Of a stretch of 64,000 nucleotides of DNA, positions 12,346 to 24,300 are shown piece after piece. This DNA comes from Semisulcospira habei (taxonomy: Eukaryota > Mollusca > Gastropoda > Semisulcospiridae), in contig BTPG01000001.1 in the NCBI GenBank assembly GCA_036245525.1, positions 221,876,774 through 221,940,773 of the forward strand, written 5' to 3'. Within the stretch, counting starts at the first letter, position 1, and each line of letters opens with the position of its first letter. The notes under the pieces were generated by a model. That model was not told where the DNA came from. It was given only the letters and a program-made list of their open reading frames with translations, and did not search any database. A program made the position numbers and the translations under genes.

Positions 12346-15300
12346 GAAGAGTGGGACTCCCGTCGCCAACCAAGACTGCTCTGCCCATCTGAGTAGGTGA
12401 GGCCGGACCAACAGTGGGACTGTGATCATGGCCGCGAGATCTCTGGAGGACGGTCGCCAGTGGAGCAGCAGATGGAGCTGGAGCAGTCGCGAGTAGAGCC
12501 TGCCGAGGGGTAACAGGTCTGCAGCCGCACTGATTAGACCCAAGAGCTGGAGCCAAGTCCTGGCTGGAACTGCGTCGGCTAGAGACACCTGGTGGGCTAG
12601 CGATGCCAACTTTAGAATCCGAGCCTCCAGAAGACGCACCTTGTTGAGGTCGGTCAAAAACTCCATGCCCAGGTGGACCAACCTGCGAGACGGAACGAGG
12701 TCCGACTTCCCTCTGTTGACGATGAACCCGAGCTGGCAAAGAAGCGCGTCCCTGTCCGCCTCTAGCGAGGCCGCCTCCTGGTTCCTGAGGAGCAGGTTGT
12801 CAAGATAATTGGAGGTAGGGCTCGAGGAAGCCTGCCTGACTCTAGCCACTACAGCGTACATGATCCTCATAAAGACCCAAGGGCTGAGGTTAAGACCAAA
12901 GGCTCGGGCTTGAAACTGATAGACCACTCCGCGGAGAGCGAATCGCAGGTAATGGTGAGAGGCAGGGTGCATGGGAATGTGAAGGTACGCATCCGAGAGG
13001 TCGTGACTGACAGCATAGTCCACAGGCTGCACCGAGGCTCTTAAGATTCTTGCCGTTTCCATGTGGAAGGGGGGGTTGACAATAAACTTGTTGAAGGCCG
13101 CGAGGTCTATGACTGGTCGCCACCTGCCGCTGGGCTTTGAAACAAGGAAGAGCTGACTGTAGAATGGCGTGGCGGGCTACTACCTCCGTGGAGGCCTTCT
13201 GGAGCAGAGCGGCGATCTCTCCCTGATAGGCACACTGGTTGACCGGCATGCGCGTCCAGAGTCGGGAGCGTCTCAGCGGGGGGGGGGAAGGGGCCGAAAT
13301 GAGATCTGAAGGCCTTCCGAGATCGTGTCGAGAATCCTAGGGTCTTCCGGCAGCAGTGAACGCCACTCATCGCTGTGCCTTGCTAGCCTCCCGCCGACTG
13401 GAGACCCTGCAGAAATCGGTGGGGGCAAAGCCGGGAGAGAGTCACTGGGCCCTCCCACGCCCCGACCTCCGGGTGTTCCGGAAAGACTGGCAAACGTGCA
13501 GATCGACAGGTAGGGTAGCGGGGACGCTAAGGGAACTCCTGACGCGAATCAAGAATCAAATCCCCCGAAGACGGACGCCAGAGAAGGAGGGGATGTAGTT
13601 GAAGCGGCCGCAAGTAGAGCCGGCCGAGCGGAAGCAAGTCCGCCGCTGCGCTCATGAGACCTAACAACTGCAACCACATCCGCGCTGGAGCCTCGGTGGC
13701 ATGATACACCTGCAGGGCCAAAGCTGCTAACTTCTCAATCCGAGCCTGGGGAAGGTGTACCAAGTTCAAGTCGGTCCGAAAATCCAAACCAAGGTGGATA
13801 AATCTGCGGGACGGCGAGAGGTCCGACTTGCCGAAGTTGACCAGGAAATCGAGTTGGTGAAGAAGGGAGAGCAGCACGTCCCTGTCGGGGAACAAGCGGG
13901 TCTCGTCCGGATTCCGGAGGAGCAGGTCGTCGAGGTAGTTGGAGGTTGGACTAAGATGACCGCCGAGCGCGTGCGACCACCGCATCCATGATCCTGGTGA
14001 AGACCCAGGAACTGAGGTTGAGACCAAAGGGCTTGGCTCAGAACTGATAAACCACCCCGCGAAATGAGAAGCATAAGTAACGGCGAGCCAAAGGGTGCAT
14101 AGGCACATGAAGGTAGGCATCGGCAAGATCCAGACTGACTGCAAAATCCATGGGGTGGACCGCGGCTTGGAGGGCTCTGTCTGTTTCCATACGGAAGGAA
14201 GGGGCAGCAAGAAACTTGTTTAAAGCCGCGAGATCGATCACCGGGCGCCAACTTCCGTCCGACTTTCGGGACAACGAAGAGACGGCTGTAGAAAGCCAGA
14301 GAGTCGTGTCGTAGTACGACCTCCGTGGCTGATTTGTGAAGCAACGCTGCCACCATGCCCTGCAACGCCTCCACTTTGACCTGATCGCTCGGCATCCGAG
14401 TCCAAAGCGGGGAGCGCCGAAGAGGCGGAGGGCGTTGAAAAGTGAGTTGGAGACCCGCCGAGATGGTAGAGAGGATCCAAGGGTCGTCCGGCAACAGCGA
14501 CCGCCAAGTGTCGCTGTGCTGGGAGAGCCGCCCGCCGACCAGTGACCCGAGATAAGTCGGCGGGGGCAGTGCGGGAGGGGAGTCATTGGGCTCTCCCCCG
14601 CCCGGGCCGCCGTCCGCAACCAGGCCAGGCAGAGGCCGGGGCCGGGAGGGCGCGTGAGTGGCCAAAATGGGGGGGACGGGCGGGGCCAAGAGGCACACTG
14701 GAAACTGGGCGTGAGGCGGTTCTGTAGGACCACAGGGCGCGACCCACGGCCTTGCGGGCCGCACAAAAGCGAGAAAAGGGCGGGCGAGACGTAGGTCAGA
14801 TGTCCTTAACGGCCTGCCAGATGGAGCCAAACAGCATGGGACCGCCGATGGGAGCCTGGCGTAGCTGAGATTTGACCAAAGAAGGTAACCCTGAACAAGC
14901 AGCAAGCACCGCATCCCCCCGGATTAAATCACAGTTGATTGCTGCAGCCATCGCGTTGGTAGAGGTGTTGTAAGATGCCTGGTTAGCCACAGCCGCCAGA
15001 GAATACACCTCAAGCAGCGGAGCGGTAGACTGAGGGTCCCAATTGTCCTCGAGAGCACTGACAATCGCCTGGGTCGCGAGGTCCAAGAAACCCGAGCAGG
15101 ACAGTGCATTGCAGATTAGGATAGCCGTCTTGTCAACGCCCCGAGGAACCCGGGAAAAGGCGGCGCAGCGACCACCCACTTGAAAATCCGCAGCGGCATC
15201 CAGCGAAGGTAAAGGGCACGAAAACGCCCGAGAGTGACCCGCGTACCAGCTCTGGCGAAAACGGATGTCGATGCCCTCAGGCCACCTGGCATCGAAAAAG

Positions 15301-18300
15301 AAAACAGGGTCCGTTGAGTGTCCAAGAGGCAACTGCACCGAAAATGCGTCCGCGAGATCCCTGAAGCCCAGTGGTTGCGGGAGGGATTTGAGATGCTTAG
15401 GCTGAAGGGTAGCATCCACAGAAGCTGAAGCCTTTCTCTTCAGAGAAGGGCTGGGCGGAAAAGCCTCCTGTGGAAGAAAATGCAAAATGAGACCCGTGGC
15501 CTCTTCAAGCAACCACTGCGTCTCGATGTCTGGAGCGAAGTGGGAAGAAGACACCGAACAGCTGTGCTGATAATCCATGGGCAAAGGACTCAGAGACGCG
15601 GAAAGGTGTTCCAAAGCACCAAAGGCGGAGGCAGAATCCTCAGGATGGAGGCTAAAAACTTCGTCGTTGACAGCCGCTGCCAAGCGCCAGGGTGAACAGG
15701 GTCCGTGGAGTGGGCGACCGTCACGCGGTGCATGACTGTCTGTTCCGCGGTGAAGGACCAGAGGAACAGGACCGAAACGTGAGCGAGGAGAGGACTGCCG
15801 AAGGATGGGAGAGGAGCGTTGGCGCCAATGTCGCCGAGAGCTCCTACTGCCAACAGAAGAAGAAGAAGAAGACCGGCGCCTCATGGGGGAGGGACTGCGC
15901 CGTCGGCTCACATGAAGAAGTGGTCGGTGGCGAGAACTATGGCGAGAAGAAAACCAGGAACGGGAACGGGACTGTCTCGGCCCGTTACGTGATGACGTCG
16001 GCTGCGACGTGGAGGGGAAGGCTGCTTGGCGTGAAGCAGATCCACCTGTCCAGAAGAGGAGCGCCGCGAACGACGTAAGACCAAAGAAGTGCGATGATCA
16101 CGGCTATCGTTGGTCCGTGTGCGCGTACAACCCCAAAGTTGAATGTCCCGGGGAGGCGGAGTCCCAGGTGAATCTATCCGACCGGAGTGGCGAGATTGTT
16201 GCCGAGAGGACTTACCATATGTTAGACGGGTGCACGGAGACCGGCTCCTAGCCGGGGCGCAAGGAGACACTGGAAGCCCCGAAGCGCTGTGCAAAGAGTC
16301 GTGAGGGGACGACCGATGGCGACGCGACGGCTCAAATGTGCACGGGGGCAAGGCCACGCCTGGCTGGTCGGGAACCGCGACAGGGCCAGTCAGGGGCCGG
16401 TGTCTCCTCCCCTGAGGGAGAGGGGGGTACCTCCGCGAGAGACCCATCTCTGTAGAGCGGGTGCGCAGGGCTGACTGCGAAAAGTGCTCCAGGGAGCGTG
16501 AGTGTAAGGTCTCGCAAGGTATATCACAACCCACGCAGAAGGCCGGGGTGGAAAAGTGCCACAAGGGTCCCATCTCCGTAGAGCGGGAGTGCGGGGATAG
16601 TAGGCGACCGGGGTCCGGTGACTGGGAGCGCCGATAAGAAACGCCGACTGTGTCTGAGTTTTGAGGGGCTGGGTGGGCTGGCGCCTTGGCGGACATGGGG
16701 TGCTTGCGACGATAAAAATGTATTTTTCTCTAAAATGTATTTTTTTCGAAAAATACTTACCAATGGCATGACTAATAGGCAGGTATACTTAGCATACCGA
16801 TTTAGCCTAAGCATCCGTTGTGTACACTACACAACTAAGGAGGCGACTTCAGGGAGTCGTTACCAAGAAACCCTGTGTGGCCTCCCTTACCTCCATATCC
16901 GGTGACGTGTTTCCCACCAGTCTTTTGCCTTAGCTCAATAGCGGCAAGCGGGGCAGGAGGGAGGGACCTCCGAGTCATGCCATCGGTAAGTATTTTTCGA
17001 AAAAATACATTTTAGAGAAAAAATACATTTGTTTTCTCAAAACTATTACCGATGGCATGACTAATAAGAATGGGTGCAGCCTATAATACCAAACCACCAA
17101 GCGAAAAATCGCAAGGAATGCACCCCCCATGCTTTAGGTTATCAAGGCCCTCTACATGTGTCCAACTTCCGACGATTTGAGCTATGCGGACCTAAGGCGC
17201 CCGGAGGGAGTGCTGCGCCGCCGAGATGTCCCCCACCAGGGCCAGGTTATCACGTTGGCCGGATAGGTCGCTCGGGTAGAAGCGGGCAAAGGTGGATTCC
17301 ACCCACCAGCCCACGGCCGCCACAATGTCGCGTACTGTGCAGTTGCGGTCTAATGCGATACTCGTTGCCACTGCCCTCACTTCGTGTGCCCATATGCGCA
17401 TCGTCTTTGCTCTCTCTGGGGAGAGTTTTGAGTATGCAGACCGGATGACCCAGCGTAGCCAGGACGAGATCGTCTGCGCGGAGATATCACGTCTGCCCGG
17501 GGCCAAGGGCAGGAAAAGGCGGGCACGCCCTTGTCTGAGCGGCTTTGTTCTGCGCAGGTAAATTCGCAGCGCTCGGACCGGGTCCTGTTGATGGGACTCC
17601 GGGGTCTGGTCCGCACGTCTGAGGGGGGTGCATCATTATGATCTGTGGAGCGGCTGTGGGTGGGCCATTCTTGGCTAAGAAGGACTGGTCGGTGAAAAGC
17701 TGCACCGAACCATCGGTCCAGAAATTGTAGAGAGGCGGGGCGCACAGAGCGCATGTAACTCACTCAACTGTGATGCTGTTACTTACTTACTTACGCCTGT
17801 CACCCCTACCCGGGTATAGGCCGTCGACGAGAGACCTCCAGCAACTCCTGTCCTGTGCTTCTCCTTCGATTCTACTCCAGGTGGTTCCCAGTCTCTTGAT
17901 GTCTGCTTGGAGGTCTCGACGCCAGGAGTTTCTCGGCCTACCTCTTTTCCTCTTTCCCTGGGGGTTCCATGACAATGCCTGCCTAGTGATACTGGAAGCT
18001 GGCTTTCTCAGACTGTGACCGATCCATCCCCATCTTCTTCGCCCAATTTCATTCTCTGCTGTTATCTGCTCTGTTCTCTCCCAGTGTCTGACGTTGCTGA
18101 TCTTCTCTGGCCAGTGGATTTTCAAAATTCTTCTAAGGCAACTGTTCATGAAGGTCTGTACTCTGTTGACTGTGGTTTTTGTCAATCTCCAAGTCTCTGC
18201 TCCATATAGGAGAACTGCTTTTACATTGGAGTTGAAGATCCGGACTTTGGTGTGTTGTGACAGCTCTCTGGAACTCCACACTTTTTTCAGCTGGAGAAAG

Positions 18301-21300
18301 GCTGCTCTGGCTTTACCGATTCGTGCTCTGACATCTGCATCAGTGCCGCCTTTTTTGTCTATGAGGCTCCCAAGATAGGTGAAGGACTCCACCTCCTCCA
18401 ACGGGGTGCCAGCAAGCAAGACTGGTTCCTCCCTGGTTGCGTTCAGCCTCATTGTCTTTGTTTTCTGTTTGTGAATGGTGAGGCCCACTTGGGACGAGAT
18501 GTCAGCAAGCCTCGTGGTCTTGTCCTGCATTTGTTGACGAGTGTGGGACAGTAATGCCAAGTCGTCTGCAAAATCGAGGTCGTCAAGCTGTGTCCACAGT
18601 GTCCACTGTATTCCACTTCGTCTGTGCTCTGTGGTCATCTTCATGACCCAGTCTATGGCCAGTAGGAAGAGGAACGGAGACAGCAGACACCCCTGCCTGA
18701 CACCAGTTCTGACCTGGAGCTCCCTGGTGAACTGCCCTTCGTGGATCACGCGACATGTCATACCATCGTAGCTGCTCTTGATCAGGCGGACGAGCTTTAT
18801 GGGTACACGGTAGTGTCGTAGGAGTTTCCACAGAGTCTCTCGGTCCACACTGTCAAATGCTTTCTCATAATCCACAAAGTTGATGTACAGCGGGGAGCTC
18901 CACTCCAGAGACTGTTCCACGATGATGCGGAGAGTGGAGATCTGGTCTGTACATGATCGGTTCTTCCTGAATCCTGCTTGCTGGTCTCTCAGCTGGGGGT
19001 CAACGGAGCTCTTCATTCTCTCCAGGATGATCCTGTTGAAGACCTTTCCTGGTACTGACAGCAAGGTGATTCCTCTGTAGTTGGAACTGTGATGCTGTGG
19101 CGAGTGCCAAAAGGAAGCATATTTTCCTGGTCAGGTCGCTGAACCGTGCCAAGGGGAGAGAGGCTCAAAGCAGGCAGAGTTGAGCCAAGTCAGTACCCAT
19201 GCCAAGTCCCAGCGCGGGACCAGAGACCGTGAGACCGGCCGCTGAAGGTCTAAGTGCGCCACCAGGTCCGAGAGGTCTTTGCAGGGCCCTGGTTCCGGGC
19301 GGCCCAAGTGGCGGTAAGTGTCTGCAATCATGGCCAAATATCCCCTGATGGTGATGGGGGCGAGGTTCTGCTGGACGAAGAGCCACAAAAGAACTCGACC
19401 AGCTGCGGCATAGTCAGATCCGTGGGGGAGAGCTGCTGGGAGGTGCACCAGAACTGCAGGACTGTCGAGAAGTCTCTTGCGGCGAGGGCCTGCCACACAA
19501 TCTCGAAGGTGAAGGAGCAACCGATCCGGGCACGGGTGGTAAAGACACTATCGTGGCTGCTTGAGCATCGTGCGGGGGGTGGGAAGGCGCAAGGGGGGAT
19601 CTGTGGCCAGGTTCAGAGGTTCTAATTTTATAGCCTGAGTTTGCTCGTCTGTGTAATAAAGCTCAGGGGATGGTTTATGTTGTCCTGAGATTTCCGAAAA
19701 CTCTATCACTGCTCCTTGAACTAATCGTGATCTAAAACTAAAAGCAACCTTAATTGGCAAGCTTAAAATTATTTGTCTCTATGTGCAAAGATGCTTTGTG
19801 AATCGAACCTTTTAACCTCGTGATATCCATTGCCTGAACTTTTTCGGCAGCGAATTGTGCATTTGATAAATTGAAGTCCCACAAACACACTGATAAAACG
19901 ACAAAACCCGTCAAAGAAATGCCACCTAGGCTAAACACAATTGTTCCGGTGAGCTAAGCATAAAAAGACTGGTGGGAAACACGTCACCGGATATAAGGGA
20001 GGTCACTCAGGGTTTCTTGGTAACGACTCCCTGAAGTCGCCTCCTTAGTTGTGTAGTGTACACAACGGATGCTTAGACTAAATCGGTATGCTAAGTATAC
20101 CTTCCTACTAGTCATGCCATCAGTAATAGTTTTGAGAAAACAAACGCCAAAGTTCAGACCAACGGTCCTCCTCCCATGTGGCGCAAGTAACACAAGTGTG
20201 GTCGGAAGCACAGCCCAAACAAGGGAGGCAGCACAGGTGGGAATCACTGGGCCACTGGAAATCGCCACAGGCGGTGCAGGTTTTAAGCTAAGCACTGCAA
20301 CAGGAAACAAAAAATAAAAGAATCACGCGTAGACCAGAGGCCACAGCACCGAGCACATGACCGTTGCAACCGACGGTCGAAATCGAAACGAACGACAAAA
20401 CGCCGCAATTCCACGGAAATTGCCCCAGTCAGCCACAATCGCCGGGTGAGGCAATGACCGAGGCCTTACCTGGCCATGTTGAGCCTAGCGAAACCAAAGG
20501 ATGAATGATAGAGATGAAGAAAACTTGGAGACTGATGACGAGTAAACCACACAAGATGGAAGCTAAGCATAGAACTGGCAATAACGCACTCTCGCGACAC
20601 GCCTTTACCATAGCCGACACTTAGTTCGCTTCCAGCTGCCAGAGAGATAAGGCTGCCGCGAGTTCCACTCTCGCCCGCTCATTCTATTTATATCGCACTA
20701 CTGAGCGGTACACGGCGTGACCGGCTCTCTGCCGCTATAACAACTACCTACACATTTGTATTCATAACACATCTCTGCCTACAGTGACTGTTGTGGAAGC
20801 AACATCGTTCAAATGTTGAAATTCTCACCTACACACTGATACCAAACATGACAACATTACGACTTGCACTTGTGTAGCAGGTCATGGTGAAAATAAAGAG
20901 AACGGGAATTTGTTGATGTACGAAAACGAGAATTTATTGTGAAATTGACAAAGTTCCCACAGCCATAACACAAAGACGCTACTTTTCCCAGTGAAACACA
21001 CTTGCATGCATAAGGGTTAGCATGCCTACAGTACGTATCACTTAATGGATTTTGGGTTCATGGTGGGGGACGGAAGCAGGAGGGTAATTAATGAGGTCAC
21101 TGACAGGTGTCGACAGACAAGTTCCAGACATCCGACTTGGTGTACACTCCCGGCATTGGGGAAAGAGAGGGCTTAGTTACACGGATACTATTGAGGAGAT
21201 AGCCACGTTTCTTTCTTGGGGAAATAGTGTAACACTAACAGTCAACCTTGTAAATGTACTTTTGATTTAACTTTTGATCATGATGGAGTCTGCTGAAACA

Positions 21301-24300
21301 CGTACAGTCTGTGTACACACAGGTGTGTTCCATGCAATGAGAGTTAATGCATTGTGCAGAATATGTGGCGAGAGATCACAAAAGAGATACACGGATAAAA
21401 AGTCATTTCTTTGTATCAATTATGAACACTTAATCCACAAGTGTTATGGAATTAATATCCAGGAAGACAAAGACATGATGCACTCCAAAACAATGTGTAG
21501 GAGTTGCTATTGTCGGATGAAACGGATAGACTCGACTGAAACACGTGTGTCCGAGGAGACAACGCGAAATGCGGCGTCTGATATTGCCTCATCACAACAC
21601 ATTTGGACCATGTTTCATCCAAATACGAGTGTTGAAGAATGTGTCGCGTGTGTTCACTTCATGCAGCTAGGTAAAGGAGGATGACCAGCGAAGCGGGGTT
21701 CCCGGCATGGAAAGAAACGATCGTTTCGATCCGCGGAATGTGACACTCATAACACCGACACTGATAACAGCACTAATGAAGGTGATAGTGGTATACAAGT
21801 TTTTATTCCGCCGACGTCTACTCCCCGTAAAACGGTTCTTATGTCTAGTGTGTCAGAACATGTGTTAAACCTCAAGGTATGTTTAAAAACACTGTTGAAT
21901 ATTGTGACCTGTTATGGACTGATCGTATTTCGGGATGGCAATAGCAGTCTGTGGAGTACCGAGACGGCTGCGGGCGAGAAATGCCAGAACACGCGACCTG
22001 TCAGTGACCTCATTAACCACCCTCCTGCTTCTGTCCCCCACTATGAATCCAAAATCCGGTAAGTGATACTTACTGTAGGCATGCTGACCCTTATGCACGC
22101 AAGTGTGTTTCGTTGGGAAAAGTAGCGTCTTTGTGTTATGGCTGTGGGAACTTTGTCAATTTCACAACAAACACCGACATCAACAAATTCCCGTTCCCTT
22201 TATTTTTACCATAACCTACTACACAAGTGTAAGTCGTAATGTTGTCATGTTTGGTATCAGTGTGTAGGTGAGAATTTCAACTTTTGAACGATGTTGCTTC
22301 CACAACAGTCACTTCAGGCAGATGTGTTATGAATACAAACCAGTAGGTAGTTGTTATAGCGGCAGAGCGCCGGTCACGCCGTGTACCGCACAACACGCGA
22401 CCTGTCAGTGACCTCATTAACCACCCTCCTGCTTTCGTCCCCCACCATGAATCCAAAATCCGCTAAGTGATACTTACTGTAGGCATGCTGACCCTTATGC
22501 ATACAAGTGTGTTTCGTTGGAAAAAGTAGCGTCTTCATGTTATGGCTGTGGGAACTTTGTCAATTTCACAACAAACACCGACATCAACAAATTCCCTTTC
22601 CCTTTATTTTCACCATAACCTGCTACACAAAACAAGTGTAAGTCGTAATGTTGTCATGTTTGGTATCAGTGTGTAGGTGAGAATTTCAACTTTTGAACGA
22701 TGTTGCTTCCACAACAGTCACTTCAGGCAGATTTGTGTTATGAATACAAACCAGTAGGTAGTTGTTATAGCGGCAGAGCGCCGGTCACGCCGTGTACCGC
22801 ACAACACGCGACCTGTCAGTGACCTCATTAACCACCTTCCTGCTTTCGTCCCCCACCATGAATCCAAAATCCGGTAAGTGATACTTACTGTAGGCATGCT
22901 GACCCTTATGCATGCAAGTGTGTTTCGTTGGAAAAAGTAGCGTCTTCGTGTTATGGCTGTGGGAACTTTGTCAATTTCACAACAAACACCGACATCGTAC
23001 ATCAACAAATTCCCGTTCTCTTTATTTTCACCATAACCTGCTACACAAGTGCAAGTCGTAATGTTGTCATATTTGGTATCAGCGTGTAGGTGAGAATTTC
23101 AACTTTTGAACGATGTTGCTTCCACAACAGTCACTGTAGGCAGAGATGTGTTATGAATACAAATGTGTAGGTAGTTGTTATAGCGGCAGAGCGCCGGTCA
23201 CGCCGTGTACCCCACAGTAGCAAGCGATATAAATAGAATGAGCGGGCGAGAGTGGAATGTGACCTCGCGGCGCCTTATCTCGCTGGCAGCTGGAAGCGAA
23301 CTAAGTGCTAGGCGCCAGCACTGGCTGGTAAAGCCGTGGCGAGATTAGGAAGGGAGGCTACCCAGAGGATAAGGATGCAACTCAGGGGATTAGGTAACTG
23401 CTTGCTAGAGTTACGTCCCTGGTTGTGTAGCAACACACAACAATTTTGGAGGCTGAAATTGACAGGCTAAGTATATCTTCCTATCAGTAATACCATCGAT
23501 AATGTTTTTGAAGAAATAAAGTACACAACACAATAGTTTCTGAGCATATATTCTAAGTGTTCCTTGGTGTGCAAGTCCAGCCTTAGCATGTAAACATACT
23601 TACATGCGAGAGAAGGCTTCCTTGTTGAAGGCAGCGAGGCGAGGAAGGGAGGCTAGCAAAGCTTGTTGCACGAAGAAGCTGCGACTCATCTTGTAGCGCA
23701 TCATGTACTCGCACACCTGTCCCAGAATCTACTCATTTACAGAATCATTCCAGGCAAAACAAATGACGAGCAATATTAAGCCCCAAAATAACATTGTCCA
23801 CACATCCTCTTTCATATTGTGACCCTTAACCTTTTAAAGGAATCAACTCAATTAACATGCACAAAAAGGTCCTATCATCAGGCATCTCTGCATCAAATGT
23901 GATTAAAAAGTCTGAAATAATATCCAAGATTTCCTCATTCAAACACTTTAGACCAATGCTAAATCCCTGTGACCTTGACCATCAAGAGAGGTCATTCAGT
24001 GTTTATGATGTATTATGCAGTCATTGACATGTTTACAGAAGTCTCCCCAAAAAGCATCTTTGGGGCAATGTTCAGACAGTGGCTTGAATTGTCTTCAATG
24101 GCTTGACAGTGGCTTGAATTGTCTTCAGGAAAATGCAAACGTTTAAGATTACCACGGACGACAAGTAATCGACAATCAGAAGGACGACTGATGGACATAC
24201 TCACTTTTGCTATCACACATGAGTCAACAAAAATGTGAGTGCCCAAGCATTTTGTAACATTTGAAGTTCACTGTACACACCTTGTCAAAATTAGAGCTCA

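Larger units (their letters stand above)
10545..13545 (-). mobile_element. DIRS retrotransposon A1, 3' part (recombinase, RNase H, RT)
   Basis: The left end (10545-10900) is the 3' terminal block. A hairpin TCGAAAAATACTTACCGATG… faces …AACGGTAAGTATTTTTCG at 10793, and a second TACCGATGGCATTACTGTAA lies at 10860. It is followed on the minus strand by recombinase, RNase H, RT and the ORF2 N-terminus. At about 13545 it stops and a different DIRS subfamily (A2) begins in the middle of its RT. No ORF1 or 5' terminus belongs to A1. Confidence 0.8.
17192..19625 (-). pseudogene. DIRS tyrosine recombinase (B), split by a LINE
   Basis: N-terminal half at 19625-19131 ([35 protein letters not shown]). 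C-terminal half at 17763-17192 ([51 protein letters not shown]). The H-x-x-R and the Tyr are intact, but the insertion at 17780-19084 and frameshifts inactivate it. Confidence 0.8.
16714..20141 (-). mobile_element. DIRS retrotransposon B, inserted in ORF1 of A2
   Basis: 3' terminal block at 16714-17065 (hairpin …TCGAAAAATACTTACCAATG… / …CATCGGTAAGTATTTTTCGA…, then CTCAAAACTATTACCGATGG). 5' terminus at about 19945-20141, complementary to it (…GTATGCTAAGTATACCTTCC…AGTTTTGAGAAAAC). Only the recombinase and the extreme end of the RNase H/linker region remain; 19621-19935 is unrelated sequence. The flanks read CTTTGGCG…T-run…ATCGTCGC on the minus strand, which rejoins A2 ORF1 as LWRFYRR with no target duplication. 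Confidence 0.8.
20622..23315 (+). mobile_element. DNA transposon with ~490-bp terminal inverted repeats and a RAG1-N-terminus-like gene (N-RAG-TP-like)
   Basis: The left arm (about 20622-21113) is the inverted complement of the right arm (about 22812-23315): CACTTAGTTCGCTTCCAGCT…, ATTCTATTTATATCGC…, CGGTACACGGCGTGACCGGC… and further, to …GAGGTCACTGACAGGT. The inner part of the right arm is present as three tandem units of about 410 bp (from 21990). Weak similarity continues outside CACTTAG (CTCGC.AC.CGCTTTACCA), so the exact ends and any target duplication are not fixed. It sits between ORF1 and the 5' terminus of DIRS A2. The unique centre (21120-21985) carries the gene. Known relative by description: N-RAG-TP of Aplysia. 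Confidence 0.75.
13546..23515 (-). mobile_element. DIRS retrotransposon A2, interrupted by element B and by a RAG1-N-like transposon
   Basis: A2 pieces: 13546-16713 (RT, ORF2 N-terminus, ORF1 C-terminal part), 20142-20620 (ORF1 Cys domain, intron, first codons) and about 23345-23515 (5' inverted terminus, ending …CAGTAATACCATCGATAATG). The ORF1 frame continues across the B insertion. It lacks its 3' half, which is replaced by A1. Same sense as mTOR. Confidence 0.75.

Noticed and set aside
20622..20640. CACTTAG at the inverted-repeat end as a recombination-signal heptamer
   Set aside because: It shares only CAC with the RSS heptamer, similarity of the arms continues outside it, and no nonamer is seen at a fixed distance.
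21274..21876. Full RAG1 or Transib transposase
   Set aside because: No catalytic core frame is present in the element; only the N-terminal region is supported.
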